A DNA stretch of 64,000 nt from Dactylonectria macrodidyma. Its lineage: Eukaryota > Ascomycota > Sordariomycetes > Hypocreales > Nectriaceae. Position numbers and translations under genes: made by a program. A model generated the notes under the pieces. It was not told the DNA's origin. It did not search any database and saw nothing but the letters and a program-made list of their open reading frames with translations. Location of the stretch: contig JAGMUV010000033.1 in the NCBI GenBank assembly GCA_020744425.1, positions 186,001-250,000 on the forward strand, in the 5' to 3' direction. Position 1 is the stretch's first letter. Each line of letters begins with the position of its first letter. Below, in pieces: positions 1 through 10,235 of the stretch.

Positions 1-1456
1 TGCCAACCCCCTCGGCGCACACGGTGTTCGAAGCCCAAATATGACCTCAGTTGGTCACCGCGGTCTACCCCGTTCATCTCGTCATTGTAGAAGGCAGCAA
101 CAGACGGGATAATAATCTCTTTCACTGGCTCGTCACCGAAAAATCGCTGTATTGGGCGTGCTCGAATTTGGTCTGTTGTCGGCCTCTTGCGTAACCGAAG
201 GACGGTCTCGTCGCCTGCGTACACAGTAGATAAGAACAACACAAGGGCGTTGTCTTTCCACGCGATCTGATTTACCTGGCCCAGGACAAATTAGTAGGGC
301 ATTTACAGCTAAAGCTGTCTGCTTGACTGACCTTATTATCCTTAGTTGGGACGGTCCTGATTTCGTTGAATTTGATATTTGCGGCAGCTGTGTTATCGTC
401 ATTTTTGAGCTTGACTAAGGGCTTGTAGATGCCACAGTTGACTCGGGCTGTACCCGTAGCGCCGTGGCCGTGCTCGCGGAGGCTGCGTAGGAGGTCGGGA
501 GAGGAAAAGAGGTTATCGATAAAGACGTGATAGTTGGCTTCTGGCAGCAAGTTTAGTAGGGCAACAACCACAGCCTGCGTCGGGTTCAGATAGACTGTCT
601 TCTCCTGCTTGGCCTCACGCCGCCGTTGCCGGGCAGGCTTGAGACCAACAGGTCCAAACCTAGGTCCGGGCCTATGCCAAATCCAACGTAGGAAATAGCC
701 CTGCTGTGCTGCAACCCAAACTTTGAAGCCGACGGGGATCGGCTTGTTAGGGACTCTTGTTGTCTCTTTTGACCTCCCTGTATAGCGGGCCATACACTCA
801 TCTACAGCGATGCAAGTGCCTGGAACATAGAAATCCGTAGACACGCGCTGTATGTGGTCAGACCACGGCGTCACACGGTCATAGGTGAGGGCGCTGTTGC
901 TGCTTATGGTGATGTGAGGGCTGAAAATGCGAATGTGACGATGTAGCTGCTGAAATCGGTCATAGGTCATATATTTGATGATAGAGTGAGTAGAGTGTTG
1001 GTGCCCCGGCCGAGAAGTCTCCCAATGGTCTTCGAGGTCAAGTTCAGTGTGAATCCCTAAGTAAATAAGGATTGCGACCCATATGTAGACTTCTGCAACA
1101 GAGGTTGGTCTCCAGAGGCGTAACCGTGATCTTGGCGGTAATGTGTGTGCACAACCGCGAGCCTCTTGCTGCAGGTGGCTAACCCAGTCATTGGTATATT
1201 TGACCCAGCTTTCTACTAGGGAAATAGGTAGGAATTGCTGGAAAAGAGATAACGGGTCCTGGGGCAGGTCCTTGACCTTAAAGTCGTGTGTTGGAACCTC
1301 GAAAGGCATGAAGTTGTAGCCGCGTTCGTTGACAGGGGCTAGGTTCGGCCGGCAGGTGTTGTCAGCTCCCTGCTCCCGGCGGCTGTTATCAGTGCAAATG
1401 AAGCTGTTATCGTCATACACATTGATTGCCTGTGTTGAGGGCACTTGGGTATCCAT
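1..1456 (-). CDS. PiggyBac-type (PGBD) transposase, 3' end beyond the window
   Basis: This is a DDE_Tnp_1_7 cut-and-paste transposase. Exon 1 runs 1456-332, an intron of 56 bases (GTCAGT donor, CTAAT-type branch, CAG acceptor) spans 331-276, and exon 2 runs 275 to the window edge. Splicing keeps the frame, giving TKDNK then VNQIAWKDN. The three catalytic aspartates of the piggyBac family are all visible: VDECM and IDNLF in exon 1, and VDRGDQL in exon 2. I chose the ATG at 1456 (MDTQVPST) because the open frame before it, back to 1537, has no family features. The C-terminal cysteine-rich domain would lie off the left edge. Exon 1 has no stop or frameshift, so the copy could be intact, but the ends of the element cannot be checked. 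A second relic at 12.7-14.2 kb shares the same intron position. Confidence 0.88.
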
Positions 1457-2270
1457 CGCGAAAGTCAGAATCGTTTGTATGTGTATTTTGGTGGGGTTGA
1501 TTCTGACTACGCGACGCGTTACTCTGATGTACCTCACTGTGAGCAGGGGTCATGTGGGGCACAATCTGGCCTGGAGCCTTAACACAGTCAAAGGGATAGA
1601 GCCCGTGTAAGGCGGCCCGGGTAGCAAAATGGTTCGGCCCGTATAGCAATTGCCTTGTATAATACAGAAGTGTTGGAAAGCCTCGGTGCACTTTAGCAAT
1701 GAAGCCATAAATCTCTAGGCATTGCCATAGCCTAAGATGGGCAACAGGCCCACGGCTACCTCTCAGCGAGCAATTGCCAACTTATCTGTGCAAATAAAGG
1801 CATAGAAGCCTTCGCTAGTGTAAGTAGTCCACGTTCTAGGTCTGTCACACCGGTCTTGCCAGAGGTCGCGCTTGGTTGCTCCGTGACAGTTACAATCTCT
1901 AGTGCAGCCTTGCATGTACCAGCAGTCACCTGTTGCTGTGGCGCTCAGCCACTGTGGCGCCCTGGGCTCGGACAGAGGTGTAGCTCCACACTGCCTTGTA
2001 CGTTCATCGGTGGCATTCAATACGAGCAGGTTAGGCTGTTCACGCTGGACGGGGTTGGCCGCCTTGTAAAGCACTCGAAGATCCCAGCAGTATCCGGCTT
2101 GTGAAGAGCGACTGGTAGTCGGTGCGGAGTAGGGACTGCCCATGGTGGGAGGAATTAGCCGAGCTAGGGCTCTTGTACGAGGCAGATGGTGAGCGTGGTT
2201 TAACTCTGCGTGGAGTGGTCGACCGTCATATCTCGACGTCATGGCTTAGCCCGGGTTTCTGATCTGCTAC
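1457..2270. other. Region between PiggyBac start and the kinase-ankyrin gene end; no supported gene
   Basis: This stretch presumably holds the PiggyBac 5' region. A 159-codon open frame on the minus strand (2242-1763) is cysteine-rich toward its end (CWYMQGC and later C residues). It might be a scrambled PiggyBac tail, but I cannot support a protein call. Confidence 0.3.
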
Positions 2271-2361
2271 CTAGTTATACTCCAAGTCGGAGTCCTCTGT
2301 ACGTAACCATGAGTCATTCCCCAGAATTCCAATTGACGCTTCAACGATACCCAAAAGCTTC

Positions 2362-2566
2362 TGTCAGATATTAAGGTGAATCGTATGTATTTCTTGATCC
2401 TCTCGCAATCGAAGGACCTTTGAGACCTTATATCTTCGACTGGTTCCTTCTAGGACTTGAGTCCTAGAAAGTCCTAGATGAAAGTCCTACGATCTAAGTT
2501 TAGGATACAAACTTTAATCCTGAACCTTAATCCTGAAGTTGAGGGTGTACCCTCCAACATTCAACA
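2362..2566. mobile_element. Solo LTR, family 1 copy A (205 bp), empty-site copy
   Basis: The repeat starts TGTCAGATATTAAGG and ends CATTCAACA, the TG...CA form of an LTR. It is flanked by the 5-base direct repeat GCTTC (2357-2361 and 2567-2571), as retroviral-type integrases leave. A second copy at 51690-52113 has its own different 5-base repeat, so the boundaries are firm. No internal retrotransposon sequence lies nearby, so each is a solo LTR left by LTR-LTR recombination. The insertion is inside the 3' coding part of the kinase-ankyrin gene. Confidence 0.9.
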
Positions 2567-3059
2567 GCTTCGTTCCCTCAAGTGGCTGTTTATCGATTGC
2601 GTCCTCGAGATTCCCGTGAGTGCAGAAAGTGCTAATCATAGGCGTCATGGAGTCTGGGCCCATGTGAGTTCCTCGGGACAGTGATCTTCGTCGCGGCCTT
2701 GCCTTTACTTGAAGGCGCTGCAAGCGTCCGGTTAGGTCGTGACTAGAGGTCGGTGTGGTGACCTCTACCCTGCTGCCAGAGATTGGATTCTCGGTCTGCC
2801 ACTTGACAGAGGCACTTCGCGGGGAAATGTGGGATCCAGATACAGGAGGTGGACGCTTCCCATACAAGACCCTTCCAGTTTCATCGATGCGGACGTCCCA
2901 ATCCACGAAGAGGGTCCTCTTGGCCGCTCTCAATTTCCCAGTCGTGTTATCGTACTGTTGTGAATAAGCCATCCACGCCTTTACCTCGTCCATGTCGTAG
3001 ACATCCCTCCACCGTTTAGGGGTGTGGAACAGATAGTCTTCCGAAAAGTAGTCCTGACC

Positions 3060-5817
3060 CAGGCTTTCTATCCATACTCCATACTCCATACAGACCCGTA
3101 TGGAATATGGAATATGGAATGGGCCTCGTATGGAAGCTTATTCCATACGTATGGAATACAAAAAATGACGTCATCTCACACTACCACTATCGTAAAGAAC
3201 CAGGTTTGGGAGCTCTGCAATTCAGTAATTGTACAGTGATTTGCCTGCCGTCGGCTGCAGACAGCGCTGACATTGAAGTATGAACCAGCATAGACGAAGG
3301 TTTGGGATCACTCTGAAACAGACTATAATAGCGGGAATAATATTTTTACTTTTCAGTCTTGAAAAGAATCAGGTGTTGAGCCCCGCCACCTTTCCATACT
3401 ACCACCTTCCTCCTCGTTCTCCCCCTCTTCGACCAAGTCGACCGGAATTCCCTGGGTGATGCCGCTCTTAATCCAGCTCTTCATGCACTCTCCTCTCTCG
3501 ATTGTACGACTTCCCAGCCGACATCGATCCCATGATATTGTGCGTCGTGCGCCAGAAAAGACGCGCTCTGGCTCGGCCGACATAGCGGGTATTGAGAGGA
3601 TATCGACGGCCATTTTGGATAGACGGGGGTATCGTTGTTGCTGCTCCTCTCTAAGCCACCAAGCAAGCGGGGAACAGTCGATGGCGACAGGAGTTTCCGC
3701 GGTGAAGGACTTGTATTCGTCGAGATCACTCATCGCTGGGCTAACGACATCGAGCTCTCGAGCAAGCAGGTCATACTCGTCGAGTGGCTGTAGGCTGTCT
3801 CGTAGCTCAGGCGTTGTGGTGGTAATCGGTAACCCCTGGTAGTAATCCTCCCAATACTTCTTCACGCCATCAAGGACTGGTTTGTGCCACGATTTGGGCC
3901 AGTTCTTCTTAACATGGGCCATACGCCGCGACGGATGAAGTATCATGGCTGCGCCATAGGCAGGGCTCTCATCTGTAAGCTGGTAATACTTGTCAAATAT
4001 AGCCCATGAGGCTGCAATGCAACTTCGGAGGGGATGATTGTCGGATTGCTTTTGGAAGGCTTGTGTGTAATGCTTGTGAAGAACGTCCATGGTGAAGAGC
4101 GTGCGGTCCAGAGTGGCATAGCGGCCCTCCGTGAGTTGAGTAATCTTCCAGAAGGGTTGAAGGAAAGCGCGTGTTTCCCGTAGGACTCGCCACTCATTAG
4201 GGGTGAGATAATCGTCCTGCGTGTCCTCATAGTACTTTCTCTGATACCACTCCACATGCTCCTGGAGATCAAGGACAACGTCTAGAAGAAGGAACCATGA
4301 GTTCCAGCGCGTATCGTTGTCAAGGCCCAACGACCTTCCAGCGCGCTTCTTAAATAGATTCCACCGATAATCATTCTCGCGCATGTGCACTGAGATATTG
4401 TGGACTTTGCCAAGTGGCCCCAGTCGACGCCAACCAAGCGCTTTTTGCGCCTTGACCCGTTCAGCAAAGTCACTGCCAAACGCAGCTTCGTCGTCGCCCT
4501 CAATCTGTTCCAGAGCTGCTCGTGCGGCTTCTTTGGAGTCCATGAAGAGGAAGGCTTGAACAGCGAGGTTGATGACATGGCCATGGCATCGAATCCTCTG
4601 CTTCTTTGCCTCCCAGTTGATGCCTTTCCCCTGAAGATGTTTGCCCAGCAAACGGCAGAGCTTGTCGTTTGAACCATGGTTATCACCGGTATAGAAGCCG
4701 ATCTTATTCCAGATGTTATAGTCTTCGAGGACATGCTGGAGAAGCTTCCACTGCTCAGCTCCGCCATGGCTACCCGGCCCATCGAGGCCGGGTAGCTCTG
4801 ATAGAGCAAGCAGCGCTTGCAGTGTCTCCTTAGCGTCCGTGTCGACAAATTTGACGCAAATTCCGAGGAAGGCTTTGTGATTCGGAGCCGACCAAACATC
4901 TACAGAGAGATGGAGCTTCGACGACGAGGATTGCAGCTTTCTCCGCAGGACATCCTTGTGCACACAATAAGAATTGGAGACAAGCTTTTGAATGGAGCCG
5001 TGGGAGAGGCTAATTAGGTCCTCCGCAGTGTAGTTCACCGCGCAAATGAGCGCGTGTAATTCTGGCCAAGAGCTGCAGTTGTAGGAGAGGTTGCGGACGG
5101 TGACGAGCTGTACCAGGGCCTCAAGTGCGGCCTTCCGATTGACTGCAGCTCTAAGAGTTTCCTCTTGCCTCGCCAATTGCTTCGTAGTATTCGCCTCACC
5201 AGCCTTGGCGAAAGCATCCTGAATAAGATTGTCGCGTTGTTTCTTGATCGGATGGTCGTGGGCAACTAACTCAATTCCGTGGATTTTGAGCAAATGGCGG
5301 CGAAACGTGGTTGAGACAGTAGTGGAATAGGTCGGATCTCTGCAATGCATACAATAATAGATCTTCTCATTTTTCCGAGGGCAGCGCGCAGGCTCTGAGT
5401 TCTGAGGCTCACGGGCATGTGCCCAAGTATTTGCAGTTGACTTGCGTTTTCGAGTCTTGCGGCCGCTGCTGGAGGATGGATCTTGCGGAGCAGAACTTGG
5501 AGATGAGCGAAGCCCAGTGGTGGACGAAGCCGACCCCGCACGGTCAGTGGAATGATTTGAAGCGAGGGAGGACGGTTGGAACATTTCCGGGCCGATCGCA
5601 TCACGACGCGCCTTTTCGTTGCTGATGTCGAAGCGGAAACCCGATGAAAGTGCCTGGTAATTACACAGCCCCTGAATTTGCTGCGGCAGGATTAATATTC
5701 TTCCGGCCTTATTCCATACGTATGGAATACGGACGGCCCGTATGGAATATGGAGTATGGAGTATGGAATATTCCATACTCCATCACTTATTCCATACGAG
5801 TATGGATAGAAAGCCTG
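3060..5817 (-). mobile_element. Apparently complete autonomous hAT transposon (2758 bp)
   Basis: Terminal inverted repeats begin CAGGCTTTCTATCC and match for 20 bases at both ends. An 8-base direct repeat TCCTGACC flanks the element (3052-3059 and 5818-5825). CAG/CTG ends with an 8-base duplication are typical of hAT elements. Subterminal regions (3065-3165 and 5705-5800) are packed with the motif TATGGAATA and its reverse, probable transposase-binding repeats. The single transposase gene inside is uninterrupted. Perfect ends, a perfect duplication and an open frame point to a recent insertion. Its host site is coding sequence of the kinase-ankyrin gene. Confidence 0.95.
3353..5584 (-). CDS. 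hAT family transposase (BED finger, RNase H-like core, hATC dimerisation domain)
   Basis: The protein is about 743 residues if started at the ATG at 5584 (MFQPSSLAS). The open frame continues upstream into the terminal repeats, which is unlikely to be coding. A BED-type zinc finger is visible as YYCMHC followed by a His pair (FRRHLLKIHG). The middle holds hAT core signatures (YTGDNHGSNDK, RIRCHGHVINLAVQAFL and DNDTRWNSW). The C-terminal hATC domain reads PLAWWLREE...RYPRLSKMAVDILSIPAMSAEPERVFS. There are no stops or shifts, so it may be active. It is transcribed in the same direction as the gene it interrupts. Confidence 0.93.
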   Translation of the reverse strand: MFQPSSLASNHSTDRAGSASSTTGLRSSPSSAPQDPSSSSGRKTRKRKSTANTWAHAREPQNSEPARCPRKNEKIYYCMHCRDPTYSTTVSTTFRRHLLKIHGIELVAHDHPIKKQRDNLIQDAFAKAGEANTTKQLARQEETLRAAVNRKAALEALVQLVTVRNLSYNCSSWPELHALICAVNYTAEDLISLSHGSIQKLVSNSYCVHKDVLRRKLQSSSSKLHLSVDVWSAPNHKAFLGICVKFVDTDAKETLQALLALSELPGLDGPGSHGGAEQWKLLQHVLEDYNIWNKIGFYTGDNHGSNDKLCRLLGKHLQGKGINWEAKKQRIRCHGHVINLAVQAFLFMDSKEAARAALEQIEGDDEAAFGSDFAERVKAQKALGWRRLGPLGKVHNISVHMRENDYRWNLFKKRAGRSLGLDNDTRWNSWFLLLDVVLDLQEHVEWYQRKYYEDTQDDYLTPNEWRVLRETRAFLQPFWKITQLTEGRYATLDRTLFTMDVLHKHYTQAFQKQSDNHPLRSCIAASWAIFDKYYQLTDESPAYGAAMILHPSRRMAHVKKNWPKSWHKPVLDGVKKYWEDYYQGLPITTTTPELRDSLQPLDEYDLLARELDVVSPAMSDLDEYKSFTAETPVAIDCSPLAWWLREEQQQRYPRLSKMAVDILSIPAMSAEPERVFSGARRTISWDRCRLGSRTIERGECMKSWIKSGITQGIPVDLVEEGENEEEGGSMERWRGSTPDSFQD

Positions 5818-6023
5818 TCCTGACCCAACAGACCCTTGATGATGGCCCTCCCGCTGTGGCTAGAGACCGAGAAAGCACCAGACAGATCTACTTTAGGCCG
5901 ATTAGGGAGTCGCTCCGGCCATTTGCCAAAGAACAAAGCGTTGCTGTAATCGTGAAAGGCACGGGACATGTCAACCAAATTGAGCCGAAGGCGTCCCACG
6001 AACCGCAAACCAAAGGCCATCTC

Positions 6024-9000
6024 CTAAGTGGTGACCAGCAACCCACTCCTCGCCCCATGCCGAGCCAAGAGTGCGATAATGCAGTTCAGCCGCGCTCGCC
6101 AATGTCTAACCTCAATTATACCACCTTGAACGACAGCCGGAGGTGCTTTGGAATACAAGGCGTAAATGGCAAGATTGAATGCGGTTCTTCCAACCAGGTT
6201 CTCGTACAGCGGGCGAGCGACCTCGTGTCCAGGCTGAACTTCTCGGTTCATATCCACGCCTTTTTCGAGGAGCAACTGAACAGCCGCGACGCTCCCGTTC
6301 CAGGCAGCGTAATGTAGAGGTGCCCAGCCGCGTCCGTCGACGTGCTCGCAGCTCTGGGGAAACTTGTTGAAAAATATCACCATTAAGGCCTCCGCGGATC
6401 TGAAATCGGCAGCAGGGCCAAGAAACGGTGTGTCCAGAAGCTTGTGCCAGAAGACTACCTCCTCTTCTACATCTCGCATCTCCAGAACTTTGCGGTTTCC
6501 GTTTGGCTCGCGCCGACGAACCGACTGTTCAAACGGTAATTGGAGTTTTCTTCTGATAAGACAAGGTGGATCTTCGGCCGTGTTATCTAGAATCCATCGA
6601 ACGAGCGTGAGAGATGAGTGCGACCGGTGTTTGTTCGAGTTGTTGACAACCACGTGCAGAATGTCAGTCACTGATTTTAACGGTTCCTTCTCCAACTTAT
6701 CGAGTTGCAGCAAGTTCTCGATCCTGTCCGATCTTTGCCTGCGGTGCTCGAAGATGAATTTTGCAAAGGACAGTTGCCCTGCCTCGAGCGCAAACGAGAG
6801 AGGAAGAAGCCACAGCGGACCATTTACCACGAGGCCTTCAGGAGCTACTTCGTAAAGCTTCCCGAGGAAGTAGTCACCATGGCTGAATTGTGTAGAATAG
6901 CAAAACAAAGAGAGGAAATCCGGAGGAAGACGAATTGCGGCCAAATGGGGGTGCGTCGATAGGAAATGTTCGAAACAGCGCTTTGCATTCCTTTTGATGC
7001 AATATTTGAGCATTTGATGGATATCTTGGTCTTCCCAAGTGCGAATTGTAAGTATCAACTGAAGGTCAGATGGCTGATCTCCATCGATAATCGAGTTGAT
7101 GGCGGAGGAAGGATTCTGACAAAGTCCGCCGAGCGCAGCAATAGTTGCTTTCCTTTGTGTTAAAGCTTCGTTCCCATGAGCTGCGACCCTGAGAAGAGGT
7201 GCCATAAATTCCAAGATCAACGCCAATGGCATGTCGACATCTTCTGCAGTTGGGTTCAAAAGAGAAGGCTGTCCGCAAAGATCGGGATGGAACGATCGAG
7301 CTTGCAGGAGGCCCTCTACCATGGAAGCGTAGTTGAGAACAATAGCCAGCTCCAGTGTCTCGTTGAAATCGGTGATCTTGACCTGGTGTTGCAGATGAAG
7401 TTTAAGTAGCTTATCGAAGACTTCCGGCATCCCGTAGAAGACAGCGGCGCAGAGAGGGGAGCAGTCAAAGGCGAGGGTGACAACACCACCACTTCCAGTG
7501 CCCTCTGTTGGCCCAATCAAATCCAGTCTCGCCCCCAAGTTGAAGAATGTTCCACAGAGTTCCAGGGCAAGTGGATCATCCAGGCCGGCCAACCAGTGCA
7601 GGACATTCGTTCCATTATGCTCGAAGTCGGAGGCTCGACCTCGATGCGAATCAATGAACTTCCGGATTTCATCGACCTGACATGTCTTCAAGAGGTGCTT
7701 CAGATACCGCATTGAGTTGCTCCAGTCCTCTGGCGGCATCTTAGCGAGGCTCTGCGGCGGAACCTCCGTACGGATGAGCTCGGAAACTTTCGCCGCCAGA
7801 GCAGGATAGTATAGCTGCAGCTTTCTTCTCGCCGCTTTTGATCCTTCGAGAGAAAGTTTGGTAAGCCAGAATTTGACAGGGAGTTTTTCCCAATCGGAAT
7901 TGGCAAGCTCCCGGGAATTGTCGGAAAAGGCCAATACCAGGCGAGTTGCAAAACCGTCCGAATCTTTTCCACAGGCAACTTCACAAGTGGCTGCAAGCTG
8001 GAGCCATTTCAGACCTTCAGTGCTGTTTGTGTCGTTTCCGCTTTCCCACATTTTGGCCAGACCAGCGAGTAGGGCGTGGCGTGAAGTAGCCATGAGTTGT
8101 GGAGCATCTCGATGGCCGGTTAACCCCTGAACCAGTTCTCGAATTCTGCCTTGGAGTTCTTGCAGTTTGTCTTGAAGTTCAGATGACTCAGTGAATCCAT
8201 CTATATCCCCGAGATCGCCACCCTCTAAACCAAGCAGTTGGGTTGTTCTTCCAGTAAGGAGCGCATATGTGATGTTTCGCCAATAGTCAGGGGCTTTTCC
8301 GTATATGTCCCAGAACTTCCTCAGTCAGTACGCTGATGCAAGGGGGAGGCCTGATCTTACCTCAAAGGCATATTTATGATTAGGTTTAGCAGAATCTGTC
8401 GTGCTCCCAGCTTCCGAGTGTTGTTCTTTTCGTTGCCTGAACAGTACAACGATTAGAGAATGCTTTAATGATTGACAAGAGCTAAGGAGACAACTTACGT
8501 TTCCGTTTTCTGACGCGGCTCGACTTGGTACCTCGCAAAGTACTCGTCTATTATTTCACGAATTGTAAATCGGTCCCAGGGACAGGATGCCAACGAAGCT
8601 TTCAAGATTGAGAGCACAACTGGGGCCAGGGCAGAATTCAACCGCTCGCTTAAAGCCTTTGAGAGAAGGCTGACCAAGCTGTTCTCAGCATGGTCGACCT
8701 TCAGTTTCAGCCTCTCCCTTTCGTCTTCTTTCTCTCCCTCTGAGATTGTTTCCGATGGCACAAACTCCTCCGTGCCGCATGTGGAGAAGGACGGGTCTAG
8801 TTCATGAGCCCAAATCTCCGGGGTCCGCATCCAAATACTGGCAACGAGAAGGCCGTACGTATACACATCTGCTTTCCGCCAGTCGATGTTCGTGTCGTGA
8901 AGGAGTACCTCAGGTGGGCACCATAGATTGGTGAAATGTGACGGTTTGGCGTCCTCCCGCCCAACGTGGCAGCTGCCCGAGAAATCCGTGATCTTGGCGA

Positions 9001-9679
9001 CAATACCTCGTGTCTCGTGATGACAGACGAGGATGTTCTCACATTTAAGGTCGCCGTGAGCGATGCCGGCGTGATGAAGAGCGTCCAATCCCGTGCCGAT
9101 GTCTATGGTGAAGTTGATTTTGTCATCGCCGCTAAGGCCTTCTCCGGGGCTGCGAAGGACATAGTCGAGCGTTCCGTGAAGGGCTAATTCTACCCCGAGG
9201 GTTGGGAATGGAGACCCCTCTGTGTAACCGACAAATAGGAGTTTAGCGATATTCTCTTCGTCTTTGAATCTCGGAGAGGCCATGATCTCGACGTCCCGCT
9301 TGATTAGGTTGTATATAGTGCCTTCCGTAACTCTCTCCAGGTCTTCAGTCCCCTTATGGAGTAAGTATTGCTTGATAGCAACAGCAGTCCCTTGCGTCAA
9401 GTCGGGTCGGATGTCTGCCTGGACCTCGTAGCGCTTCACAACGCATGTCAAGCCATCCCCCAAGGCATAGGTGGGCGTCCATGTGCTTGAGGCTGTAGGA
9501 GCGTTTGGGAAGAAATAAGTCGCGACGTCATATTTTATGCAGGCTTCAAGAATGTCGATAAGTCCGGTCTCGGAAACAGAATGTCTCAGCGTTGTTGAGA
9601 AGGAGAGCGGAACGGGGGCGTCACCATCCGTGTCACTCGACTCGTAGTCGAAGAATCCTCGGTTGCTTCTGTCCTCCAT
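6024..9679 (-). CDS. Protein kinase fused to ankyrin repeats (truncated by TAG)
   Basis: Three exons: 9679-8499, 8436-8361 and 8315-6024, with introns of 62 and 45 bases; the joined frame gives 1182 residues. An N-terminal kinase domain (about residues 60-340) has the ATP lysine in VAIKQY, a catalytic loop HGDLKCEN (HRD varied to HGD, Asp kept) and DFS in place of DFG. The tail is rich in ankyrin-type helices, clearest in GWAPLHYAAWNG and VQLLLEKGVDMN near the C-terminus. Kinase-ankyrin fusions occur in fungi and, in animals, in RIPK4 and ANKK1. It starts 556 bases from the divergent HeLo-pseudokinase gene. The stop at 6026-6024 is followed in frame by 259 more codons once two transposons are removed, so the present protein is probably a truncation. 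Splice calls are by eye. Confidence 0.88.
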
Positions 9680-9719
9680 TGAACAAAGAGATCAGAGAGC
9701 AAAACCAGCGCACCCAAGC

Positions 9720-9751
<32 letters not shown>

Positions 9752-10235
9752 GGGAGGGGGGACCAGTCTCGGAATGAGCTGCAGGAATGCGATCATTTAC
9801 TGGTGCAATCAATCGAGGGCGTGTGCTATCGCTGCTTCTAATACAGACTCTACTTGGGCCGGGTGTAGTGCTGCCTAATTAATAGGAGTCTGCTGAGTGG
9901 TTTTGCGACACTGGCTTGGCACCTGGGTCGAAGCCCGGTTGAGAGCACTGCCCCTGCTGTAGCGCCTTGTACTCGGTAATTCGTAGTTCGCAGCGAATCA
10001 GGGATTTATGGCATTTTGCCCGGCCAATCAAAAAGAAAAGGAAAGAAAGATTTGAAACGGCTCGAAAGCTGAAACCAAGAAAACTGCAAAATATTCGAAT
10101 GTCGGCGCGCTGTCTTGAGACAGTGTTCAAGAGCACACTTGAGGCCTTCATATATCTGCCAGCTAAACCTCTCCAACATCTACCACGCCTCTTCCTCCGC
10201 ATTCTTTTACAGGATAGCTACTACATTTCCTCAAG
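9680..10235. promoter_or_regulatory. Shared divergent intergenic region of the kinase-ankyrin and HeLo-pseudokinase genes
   Basis: The 556 bases lie between the two start codons. A run of about 28 T residues begins near 9722, just upstream of the kinase gene. No other gene or repeat is visible. The short common spacing would allow coordinated expression, which is inference. Confidence 0.45.

Larger units (their letters stand above)
2271..6023 (-). pseudogene. Disconnected 3' third of the kinase-ankyrin gene, split by a hAT element and a solo LTR
   Basis: Directly after the TAG at 6026-6024 the same frame stays open (EMAFGLRFVG...) to the hAT insertion at 5817. It resumes after it (GQD then YFSEDYLFHTPKRW), reaches the solo LTR at 2566, resumes again (GTKLL then GIVEASIGIL) and ends at a TAG at 2273-2271. 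The hAT element plus one target-site copy is 2766 bases (3 x 922), and the LTR plus one copy is 210 bases (3 x 70). What remains is 259 codons with no other stop. Its residues include WDVRIDETGRVLY, faintly like the first strands of a WW domain, and a basic Ser/Arg-rich stretch. I do not recognise the domain. Either the TAG is a recent nonsense change (CAG to TAG) or this region was once translated by readthrough. The domain can no longer be made as one protein because of the transposons. Confidence 0.8.

Noticed and set aside
1763..2242. 159-codon minus-strand frame as a separate gene
   Set aside because: Cysteine-rich end suggests a scrambled PiggyBac tail but no alignment pattern holds, so it is left as unassigned sequence.
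9895..9965. tRNA-like stretch with GGGTCGAAGCCC
   Set aside because: No cloverleaf with proper A and B boxes can be drawn on either strand.
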